39,984 nt of DNA, from positions 1 through 39,984 of the forward strand of contig NZ_RAWI01000038.1 of NCBI RefSeq assembly GCF_003612125.1, in the 5' to 3' direction. Positions 7,340-13,949 of this stretch are shown in pieces (position 1 is the stretch's first letter; every line of letters begins with the position of its first letter). Source of the stretch: Corallococcus praedator (GTDB taxonomy: Bacteria > Myxococcota > Myxococcia > Myxococcales > Myxococcaceae). The notes under the pieces were generated by a model. The model had not been told where the DNA came from and searched no databases. It was given only the letters and a program-made list of their open reading frames with translations. The translations under genes and the position numbers were made by a program.

Positions 7340-8314
7340 GTGCGCGCGTTCGTCACCGGTGGCTCGGGATTCGTCGGGAAGCACCTGCTCGCGGCGCTCG
7401 CGAAGCGCGGGGAGCCGGCGCGCGCGCTGGCCCGTTCGCCCGCGTCCGTGGCCGCGGTGCAGGCCGCTGGCGGCGAGCCGTGGGAAGGCGACCTGAGCGA
7501 CCCGGAGCGCCTGCGCCTGGGCATGGAGGGCTGCGACACCGTCTTCCATTCGGCCGCGCACGTGAAGATGTCCGGCCCGCGCGCGGAGTTCTACGACGTC
7601 AACGTGCGGGGCACGGAGGCCGTGCTGGAGGCGGCGCGCGCGGCGGGCGTGAAGCGCCTGGTGCACGTGAGCACGGAGGCCGTGCTGGTGGACGGCGGCC
7701 CCATGGTCCGCCTCAACGAAACCCACAAGCTGCCCCAGCGCCCCGTGGGCCCGTACCCGTCCACCAAGGGCGAGGCCGAACGGCGGGTGCTCAGCGTCAA
7801 CTCGCCGGACTTCACCACCGTCGCGGTGCGGCCCCGGCTCGTCTGGGGACCGGGGGACACCACGGTGCTGCCGGCGCTGGTGGCCGCGGTGAAGGCAGGG
7901 CGCTTCCGCTGGATTGGCGGCGGGCGCTACCTGACGTCCACCTGCCACGTGGCCAACGCCGTGGAGGGCCTGCTGCTGGCCGCGGAGAAGGGCCGGGGGG
8001 GCCAGGCGTACTTCGTCACCGACGGACCCCCGGTGGAGTTCCGCGCCTTCGTCACCGCGCTCCTCAAGACGCAGGGCGTGGACCCTGGCGACAAGTCCCT
8101 GCCCACCGCGCTCGCGGCGATGGTGGCGGTGACGAGCGACCTGGTGTGGGACGTGCTGGGCCTCAAGAGCACCCCGCCGCTGTCGCGCACGGAGCTGTTG
8201 CTGGCGGGCCAGGAGGTGACGGTGAGCGACGAGAAGGCCCGTCAGGAACTGGGCTACACGGGCAGCGTGTCGCGCGAGGAAGGCCTGCGTTCACTGGCGG
8301 CGCAAGCTGGCTGA
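7340..8314 (+). CDS. NAD(P)-dependent epimerase/dehydratase (extended SDR)
   Basis: This 324-residue protein begins at GTG 7340, supported by GGGAGG about 8 bases upstream and by the Rossmann fold beginning at once. The dinucleotide-binding motif is TGGSGFVG (residues 6-13). The catalytic pair is Tyr139 and Lys143 in YPSTK, with Ser111/Thr112 (HVSTEA) completing the triad. The pattern FHSAAHVKMSG and the substrate-side residues resemble the 3-beta-hydroxysteroid dehydrogenase/dihydroflavonol-4-reductase branch of extended SDRs. It would oxidise, reduce or epimerise a sugar-nucleotide, steroid or polyketide-like substrate in the cytoplasm. The adjacent genes do not indicate a pathway. The following WGR gene starts 37 bp downstream on the same strand. 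Confidence 0.88.
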   Translation: MRAFVTGGSGFVGKHLLAALAKRGEPARALARSPASVAAVQAAGGEPWEGDLSDPERLRLGMEGCDTVFHSAAHVKMSGPRAEFYDVNVRGTEAVLEAARAAGVKRLVHVSTEAVLVDGGPMVRLNETHKLPQRPVGPYPSTKGEAERRVLSVNSPDFTTVAVRPRLVWGPGDTTVLPALVAAVKAGRFRWIGGGRYLTSTCHVANAVEGLLLAAEKGRGGQAYFVTDGPPVEFRAFVTALLKTQGVDPGDKSLPTALAAMVAVTSDLVWDVLGLKSTPPLSRTELLLAGQEVTVSDEKARQELGYTGSVSREEGLRSLAAQAG

Positions 8315-8351
8315 AGCGCTCGGCCCTCCAGGTGAGGTAGCCTCCCGGACC

Positions 8352-9212
8352 ATGCGCAGGTTCGAGTTCGTCGACGGCAACAGCTCCAAGTTCTGGATGC
8401 CCGAGGTGCAGGGCGCCACCTTCATCGTCACCTACGGCCGCATCGGCACCGCCGGGCAGCGCAAGGAGAAGGCCTTCCCGGATGAGGAAGCCGCCCTGCG
8501 CGAGTACACCAAGAAGGTCGCGGAGAAGGTGCGCGAGGGCTACGCCGAGGTGGGCGCGGGTGAGGCTCCCGCCGCGCCGCCCCCGAAGGCCGCCGTCGCC
8601 GCCGCGCCCCCGAAGCTGGTGTTGCCCCGCCGCGTCGCGCCCGCCACGCCCGGCCCTGAGTTGGTGTCCGCCGCGGGCGCCGCGCTGGCCTCGCTCCAGG
8701 CGCGCCTCAAGGGCCCCAGCTGGAAGGTGACGCGGCTGGCGCGCAAGGCCCGGCACGCGCTGCGGGCCCTGGGCGGCGTGGACCCGGCGGCGCACCCCGC
8801 GCTGGCCGCGCCCTTCGCGGCGCTGATGGCGCACGTGGTGGGGCCCAAGGCGGAAGGCCGGCTGCCGGTGCGCCACGCGCTGGGGCTGCTGTCCGCGGTG
8901 GACGTGGCCGCCTTCCAGCGGGCGACGGAGATGTGGAAGGCCGCGCCCGCGGGCTCGGTGCCGACGGGCGTGGCGGCGGCGCGGACGCTGGGCGACCCGG
9001 AGCTGGCGCTGCGCGTGACGGCGCTCCTCGCCGAGCGCCCGGACCTGCGCGACGGCTCCGAGGACGCGTGGACGAAGCGCTGGAGCGTCCTCAAGCCTCA
9101 CGTGGAGGCCCACCTGGGCGGCGCGGGCAGCTCGCTCTCCGCCTTCATCGGCGGGGTGGACGCGGGCGGCGACGCGCACCTGTCGAAGCGGCTCGCCCGG
9201 CTGGGTGCGTGA
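8352..9212 (+). CDS. WGR domain-containing protein
   Basis: This 286-residue protein has an N-terminal WGR domain at residues 1-68. The hallmark Trp-Gly-Arg is Tyr-Gly-Arg here (TYGRIGTAGQRKEKAF), a conservative change. An Ala/Pro-rich linker (about 70-105, AAPPPKAAVAAAPPK) leads to an Ala/Leu-rich helical C-terminal domain (about 110-286), which looks like a helical-repeat region. WGR domains bind nucleic acid ends in PARP proteins and occur alone or with MolR-type repeats in many bacteria. No ADP-ribosyltransferase or nuclease domain is visible, so a binding or regulatory role is the most that can be said. The gene follows the epimerase closely and converges on the unknown lipoprotein gene with only 13 bp between their stops. 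Confidence 0.82.
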   Translation: MRRFEFVDGNSSKFWMPEVQGATFIVTYGRIGTAGQRKEKAFPDEEAALREYTKKVAEKVREGYAEVGAGEAPAAPPPKAAVAAAPPKLVLPRRVAPATPGPELVSAAGAALASLQARLKGPSWKVTRLARKARHALRALGGVDPAAHPALAAPFAALMAHVVGPKAEGRLPVRHALGLLSAVDVAAFQRATEMWKAAPAGSVPTGVAAARTLGDPELALRVTALLAERPDLRDGSEDAWTKRWSVLKPHVEAHLGGAGSSLSAFIGGVDAGGDAHLSKRLARLGA

Positions 9213-9225
9213 CGGGACGCGCGGC

Positions 9226-10053
9226 TCAGTGCGCCCCTTCGGTGGCGCTCGCGGACTCCGGCGCTGCGGGAGCCGGGACGGAGGTGGGCTCGCGGTCCAT
9301 CTCCTCGGTGGGATAGCCGCGCGCCGCCTCCAGGTACTTCCTCGGCTGGACCTTCCGGCGATCCGCCTTGGAGAGGCCCTGCGGGCTCAGCAGCGTGGGC
9401 TCTGCCTCACCCGTCTTGTCCACGACGTGCCCGTCGCAGAAGAGCCACTCGGTGTGCCCGTCCGGCGACTGCCGCGCGAAGTAGAGGTCCGGCTGGCCCA
9501 CCTGCGGAGCCTTCGAGCACCACGTCCCGCGCGCCTTCTCCTCGCGCGCCGGGGCCTCCTCCCGCCACTTCTCCTGGAACTCGCGCAGCGCCGCCGCGGC
9601 CTGGACCTGGGGGCCCAGCGCCAGGCGCTCCCGTGCCTCCTTCACCCGCTCCGCGCCCAGCTTCGCCAGGTCCGGGAACGCGCCCGTGCGCCGGAAGTCG
9701 CAGGACTGCAGGGCCTTGAGGTTGCCTTCGTGCACCTTCAGCACCGGGGGCAGCGTGCGCAGCCCCTCTTCCAGCAGCGCCAGGTGCTGGGGCTGGTCCG
9801 GCGACTTCGGATCCTGCGCGTGCTCCGTCTCCCGGACGAAGCGCCCCAGCAGGCCGTTGACCGCCGTCAGCTCGTCGGAGAACCAGCGCGGCTCCGAGTC
9901 ACAGGGGCTCGCCTTCGACCCCGTGTAATCCCGATACTCCGCGCGCGACATGCCCAGGGCATAGTGCTGGATGGGAGGAGCCTGCTTCGCCGCGCATCCA
10001 CCCAGCACCGCCCCCAGTCCCAGGAGCGCGATTCGCCGACCCATTGCCATCAT
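9226..10053 (-). CDS. Lipoprotein of unknown function
   Basis: This encodes 275 residues from ATG 10053 (ATG 10050 and 10044 are alternatives). The start was placed at MMAMGRRIALLGLGAVLGGC because it makes a signal peptide with lipobox LGGC and lipidated Cys20. The frame upstream has no coding character. The mature protein has a helical middle section (about 60-200, with a charged coiled-coil-like stretch LREFQEKWREEAPAREEKA). It also has paired cysteines (DFRRTG preceded by SCD; TWCSKAP; LFCDGH) that could form disulfides. The C-terminal tail is Pro/Glu/Ala-rich and disordered. I do not recognise the family, and no catalytic motif is evident. It probably sits in the outer or inner membrane facing the periplasm. 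Confidence 0.72.
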   Translation of the reverse strand: MMAMGRRIALLGLGAVLGGCAAKQAPPIQHYALGMSRAEYRDYTGSKASPCDSEPRWFSDELTAVNGLLGRFVRETEHAQDPKSPDQPQHLALLEEGLRTLPPVLKVHEGNLKALQSCDFRRTGAFPDLAKLGAERVKEARERLALGPQVQAAAALREFQEKWREEAPAREEKARGTWCSKAPQVGQPDLYFARQSPDGHTEWLFCDGHVVDKTGEAEPTLLSPQGLSKADRRKVQPRKYLEAARGYPTEEMDREPTSVPAPAAPESASATEGAH

Positions 10054-10222
10054 CGGTCCAGTCTGCCATCCGCTTTGAGGCCAAACAAACTTCCAGGAGG
10101 GCATCCGGAGGCTTCCTCTTCTGGGGGGCATCCGGCCAGGGGGGAGAGGACGTGAGTGACATGGTTGTGACAACGCGGACGCCGGGGATGCAGGCGCTGC
10201 GACCCGGGGTACGAGGCGGGAC

Positions 10223-11419
10223 ATGAAGCCCCGGGTCCTCCTCCTCATTGGCGTGCTGGCCGCGGCGTTCGGGGTGTTCTACCTGCTGGCGGCCCCGGAC
10301 GCGTCGCGCGCGGTGTCCCCGGGCGCGGAGCCGGAAGCCGTGCGCCCGCCGTCGCGCCGCAAGGTGACGGACATCACCTTCCTCTACAGCACGGAGAAGC
10401 GCGAGTGGGTGGAGGCGGCGCTCGCGGAGTTCCAGCCCACGCACCCGCACGTGCGGGTGACGCTGGTGGGGCGGGGCTCCCTGGACGCGGCCCAGGCCAT
10501 CCTGGAAGGCCGCGAGCAGCCCACGGTGTGGAGCCCCGCGGACAGCGCCGTGCTGCGCATGCTCGCGGCGGACTGGGCGACGGACACCTCGCACGGGCCG
10601 CTGTTCGCGACGCAGGGTGAGGCCGCGCCGCAGCCGCTGGTGATTACGCCCCTGGTCTTCGTGGGCTGGCAGGACCGGATGGAGGTGCTGCGCAAGGCGG
10701 GCGGAGGCGGGGGCCTGTCTTGGAAGACGCTCCAGCGCGCGGTGGCGAGCGACCAGGGCTGGCCCTCGGTGGGGGGCCCCGCGGAGTGGGGCTTCGTGAA
10801 GCTGGGCCACACCGACCCGACGAAGTCCAACTCCGGCCTGCAAGCGCTGCTGTCCGCGACGCTGGAGTACCTGGGGCGCCGCGCGGGCGTGAAGCAGCAG
10901 GATTTGCTGTCGCCGGGCTATCAGGAATGGCTCAAGCACCTGGAGCGGGGCGTGACGCGCTTCGAGCCCTCCACCGGCATCTTCATGACGGACCTGGTGC
11001 GCTTCGGCCCGTCCCGCTACGACCTGGCGCTGGTGTACGAGAGCCTGGTCATCTCGCAGCTGGGTCACGCGCAGGGACGGTGGGGAACGCTCCAGGTGGA
11101 CTACCCGCCGGTGACGCTGTGGAGCGACCATCCGGCGGCGGTGCTCCAGGCGGACTGGGTGACGCCCGAGCAGCGCGAGGCGGCGCTGGAGTGGGTGGGC
11201 TTCCTGCGCAGCAAGCCGGTGCAGGCGCGGGCCCTGGCGTTCGGCTTCCGGCCGGCGGATCCGTCGGTGCCGCTGAAGACGCAGGACGCGGACAACCCCT
11301 TCACGCGGCTTGCGGCCCACGGCATCCGGGTGGACGTGCCGCCCGCGGCGGAGGTGCCGGACGTGGCCGTGCTGCGCACCCTGCTGGACCTGTGGTCGCG
11401 CATCGGCGTGGGGCGTTGA
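10223..11419 (+). CDS. Extracellular solute-binding protein (type 2 periplasmic-binding fold), orphan
   Basis: This 398-residue protein starts at ATG 10223. The N-terminus (MKPRVLLLIGVLAAAFGVFYLLA) is a signal sequence or anchor. The mature part opens with the strand-helix pattern typical of ABC solute-binding proteins (VTDITFLYSTEKREWVEAAL, then FQPTHPHVRVTLVGRGS). It continues with the ligand-pocket sequence GHTDPTKSNSGLQALL, a feature of bacterial substrate-binding domain proteins related to the molybdate/sulfate/phosphate type. It ends with VTLWSDHPAAVLQADWVTPEQREAALEWVGFL, also characteristic of that family. No permease or ATPase is encoded nearby, so the ligand and transporter are unknown; some of these proteins work with von Willebrand factor A partners or as sensors. 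It converges on the adenosine deaminase gene, with a strong hairpin between them. Confidence 0.82.
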   Translation: MKPRVLLLIGVLAAAFGVFYLLAAPDASRAVSPGAEPEAVRPPSRRKVTDITFLYSTEKREWVEAALAEFQPTHPHVRVTLVGRGSLDAAQAILEGREQPTVWSPADSAVLRMLAADWATDTSHGPLFATQGEAAPQPLVITPLVFVGWQDRMEVLRKAGGGGGLSWKTLQRAVASDQGWPSVGGPAEWGFVKLGHTDPTKSNSGLQALLSATLEYLGRRAGVKQQDLLSPGYQEWLKHLERGVTRFEPSTGIFMTDLVRFGPSRYDLALVYESLVISQLGHAQGRWGTLQVDYPPVTLWSDHPAAVLQADWVTPEQREAALEWVGFLRSKPVQARALAFGFRPADPSVPLKTQDADNPFTRLAAHGIRVDVPPAAEVPDVAVLRTLLDLWSRIGVGR

Positions 11420-11425
11420 ACTGCG

Positions 11426-11458
11426 GCCTTCGCGCCCCCGTGAAGGAGGCGCGAAGGC
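11426..11458. terminator. Bidirectional terminator hairpin between convergent genes
   Basis: Arms GCCTTCGCGCC (11426-11436) and GGCGCGAAGGC (11448-11458) pair perfectly over 11 bp with an 11-nt loop. It starts 7 bases after the stop of the solute-binding gene and ends 7 bases before the end of the opposing adenosine deaminase gene. There is no T-tract, as is common in GC-rich myxobacteria. Placement and stem strength support a shared terminator. Confidence 0.7.
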
Positions 11459-11464
11459 GATGAC

Positions 11465-13054
11465 TCACGGGGCGATGGAGCGCTCGAAGACGGCGAGCTG
11501 CGCTTCCAGCTTCCACTGCAGGGACGCCCGCTTGTTGGCGGCGAGGAAGCCCTCGCAGGACGCGGACAGGGTGGCCTCCTCCGGCTTGTCGGAGGCGCAG
11601 GCGGTCGCGGCGGTGGTGAAGTCATCGCGGCGGACCCAGAGGCTGTCGCCCTCCGCGAAGGCATGCTCCAGGCTGGCGCGCGCCATCTTCTTGAGCGTCT
11701 TGTAGTCGAGCCCCTGGGCGGTGGCGGCGGCGACATACTCCTGGGTGATGTCTCCGCGCAGGATGCCCGAGTCGTCCGTCGCCAGGGCCACCGGCACGTT
11801 GTTCTTCAGGTACGCGGCCAGCGGGTGCGCGTCTCCGGACATGCCCAGCAGGACGCGGTTGGACGTCAGGCAGATCTCCACCATCACGCCCGCGGCGCTC
11901 ATGTCGCGCAGCAGGTCCTCGGCGCCGTCGCCGGCCGTCTCGCTCAGCACGTCCGCGCCGTGGCCGATGCGCTCCGCGTGGGCCTTCTCCACGGCCTCGC
12001 GGATGTGGAAGTTCATGTGCTGCTGGTCCTGCGCGCCGAGCACCGACGGGATGAGCTCCCCGGCGTGCAGCGACACGTGCACCAGCTTGCGGCCGACCTC
12101 CTGGTCGTTGAAGTCGTCGAGCGTGCCCAGGGCGAACATCTCATCCTGGTAGAACGCGAGCGAGTTGGCGTTCTCCTCCGGGGACACCAGGTTCACGCCG
12201 ACGATTTCGGGCACCTTCTGGGCCAGCTCATAGGCATACACCCACTGGCCGAAGACGTTCGTCCGGTCCGCGGTGCGGTTGGCGGAGACGAGCAGGCGCA
12301 CGTCCACGTCGCAGCCGGGGTCCTTCTGGGCCGTGTCACAGCCGAGCAGCGTGCGGGCCCCCTTCAGCGTGTTCGCGATGCTGGTGGCCTGCGCCGTCAG
12401 GGCGTTCTGGAAGTCCGGCAGTGCGATGAGCTGCTGCCGCTTCGCCAGCAGGGTCGCCTTGTCCCAGGTGTCCGTGGACGTGAACAGCGGCGTCGCGAGG
12501 CTGCCACCCCGGCCCGCGCCAAAGCCTTGCATCAGCTCCACGTAGACCTGATGGTGCTTGCCCGCGCGTGACAGGATGTCCGCGTAGCTGTCGTCATTGC
12601 GCGAATCGAGCTGCACGGCGCCGTACTTGCCGAAGGCATCGAAGAAGTGCTGGTGCGCGGTCAGCAGGGGACCCGGGTGGTCCTCCATGGACCAGGCGCT
12701 CATCACTGCGTCATAGAGGGCGCGGTCGCTCTCCGTGGTGGACAGGGGGACGGCGCCCACCGCGCAGGGGTTGCTGGCCACGTAGGTCGTCGTGTTCACG
12801 CACGCGCCGTCCTCCGCGCCCCAGGCAATCAGCTTCTCGGTGGTGATGGCGCCGGACGTGTGGCTGTGCAGGTCGCCGCCCTTGGGCATGGAGAACAGGA
12901 AGGTCCCCAGCGCCGTGGAGTCGCTTCGCAGCGACTCCATGTGCTCGTTGACCCGCTCCTCTCGCGTCTTCTCCACCGGCGGGATGGGATCTTCTTCATT
13001 GCAGGCACTCAAACCGAGCGCGGCGACGATGGCGAAGGAGGAGAACTTGATCAT
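11465..13054 (-). CDS. Secreted adenosine deaminase-family lipoprotein
   Basis: This 529-residue protein has an N-terminal lipoprotein signal (MIKFSSFAIVAALGLSAC, Cys18), followed by a full metal-dependent adenosine deaminase TIM barrel. The zinc/catalytic residues are all visible: MPKGGDLHSH (His63, His65), SLHAGE (His330, catalytic Glu333), ERIGHG (His365) and VALATDDSG (Asp427/Asp428). Members convert adenosine or related purines to inosine and ammonia. At about 530 residues it is longer than cytosolic enzymes (about 340), like the extracellular ADGF-type group, with an insertion between residues 80 and 260 containing Cys pairs. A lipid-anchored extracytoplasmic deaminase would act on purine nucleosides outside the cell, for example from lysed prey; that role is inferred. 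It diverges from the cytochrome gene, and the intergenic region contains a palindrome at 13112-13131. Confidence 0.9.
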   Translation of the reverse strand: MIKFSSFAIVAALGLSACNEEDPIPPVEKTREERVNEHMESLRSDSTALGTFLFSMPKGGDLHSHTSGAITTEKLIAWGAEDGACVNTTTYVASNPCAVGAVPLSTTESDRALYDAVMSAWSMEDHPGPLLTAHQHFFDAFGKYGAVQLDSRNDDSYADILSRAGKHHQVYVELMQGFGAGRGGSLATPLFTSTDTWDKATLLAKRQQLIALPDFQNALTAQATSIANTLKGARTLLGCDTAQKDPGCDVDVRLLVSANRTADRTNVFGQWVYAYELAQKVPEIVGVNLVSPEENANSLAFYQDEMFALGTLDDFNDQEVGRKLVHVSLHAGELIPSVLGAQDQQHMNFHIREAVEKAHAERIGHGADVLSETAGDGAEDLLRDMSAAGVMVEICLTSNRVLLGMSGDAHPLAAYLKNNVPVALATDDSGILRGDITQEYVAAATAQGLDYKTLKKMARASLEHAFAEGDSLWVRRDDFTTAATACASDKPEEATLSASCEGFLAANKRASLQWKLEAQLAVFERSIAP

Positions 13055-13111
13055 GGCGGTGGGGCAGTCCTTGTGGAGAGAGGGGGCGCTCCGTACAGGC
13101 TGCCCAGGAGA

Positions 13112-13131
13112 ACGAGAAGGACTTTTCTCGT
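13112..13131. promoter_or_regulatory. Perfect 7-6-7 palindrome in the ada/cytochrome divergent region
   Basis: ACGAGAA (13112-13118), a 6-nt spacer, and TTCTCGT (13125-13131) form a perfect inverted repeat 58 bp upstream of the adenosine deaminase start. ACGAGAA recurs at 13144-13150, and a related TATGAGAATGA lies at about 13155-13165. The region is unusually A/T-rich for this genome. This fits an operator with extra half-sites, but no regulator is identified. Confidence 0.42.
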
Positions 13132-13310
13132 CTATCCAGGTTTACGAGAATGTGTATGAGAATGACTTCAAGAGGGACCCAGGGCAGAGGTCTCCTGGTG
13201 CGGCCTCCGACCCGGGGATGAAGGGGGCGGCGGAAGGTGGACATTTGGAAGCGGGGAGGGCGCTGGCGAGGATGGCCGGCCAGCCTTGGCCCGTGTCACG
13301 CTCGACGGGC

Positions 13311-13949
13311 ATGCGATGCCACCGGTTCGTCCTCCTGCTGTCGTGTGGAGTCGTCGCGCTCGCGGGCTGCCGCGGTTCGACGCGGGCTCCTGAAGCCCCC
13401 GTATCCCCGGAGGCGCTCCGCCCCGTGGCGTCCTTCTCGAACATCGAGAACAAGCAGGCGCGCTCGGTGGCGCTCTTCCTCGAAGCGGGTCGGGTGATGG
13501 CCCATCCGCGCTGCACCAACTGCCACCCGGCGGACGGACGGCCCCGGCAGGGGATGGAGCAGCACGCCCATGTCCCGGCGGTGGTGGGCGGAACGGACGG
13601 CCACGGTCCGCCCGGGCTGCCCTGCACGTCCTGTCATCAGGCGACGAACACGCCCACGGTGGGGGCCACCGTGGCCAGCATCCCTGGCAATCCGAAGTGG
13701 GCCCTGGCGCCCGTGGAGATGGCGTGGGTGGGGCGCTCGTTGGGCGCCATCTGCGAACAGCTCAAGGACCCAAAGCGCAACGGGGGCAAGGACCTGGCGG
13801 CCCTCCAGCACCACATGGCGAAGGATGAACTCGTGGGCTGGGGCTGGAACCCGGGCCCGGGACGGCAGCCGGTGCCCGGCACGCAGGCCGCGTTCGGTGA
13901 GCTCTTCCAGGCGTGGGTGGACTCCGGCGCCTACTGCCCGGCGCCCTGA
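13311..13949 (+). CDS. Dihaem c-type cytochrome lipoprotein, partner of isoquinoline-1-oxidoreductase-type enzyme
   Basis: This 212-residue protein starts at ATG 13311, chosen because it gives a lipoprotein signal (MRCHRFVLLLSCGVVALAGC, Cys20). Two haem c attachment motifs are present: CTNCH (Cys68, Cys71, His72) and CTSCH (Cys105, Cys108, His109). The C-terminal half (LAPVEMAWVGRSLGAICEQL, AALQHHMAKDELVGWGWNPG) is like the small cytochrome proteins that accompany isoquinoline 1-oxidoreductase-type genes. Its likely job is to take electrons from the TAT-exported molybdenum enzyme and pass them to the respiratory chain in the periplasm. The gene is convergent with, and overlaps by 19 bp, the 3' end of the Moco-subunit gene. 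The two therefore sit together but are not co-transcribed. The haem motifs are seen; the partnership is inferred from location and similarity. Confidence 0.82.
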   Translation: MRCHRFVLLLSCGVVALAGCRGSTRAPEAPVSPEALRPVASFSNIENKQARSVALFLEAGRVMAHPRCTNCHPADGRPRQGMEQHAHVPAVVGGTDGHGPPGLPCTSCHQATNTPTVGATVASIPGNPKWALAPVEMAWVGRSLGAICEQLKDPKRNGGKDLAALQHHMAKDELVGWGWNPGPGRQPVPGTQAAFGELFQAWVDSGAYCPAP

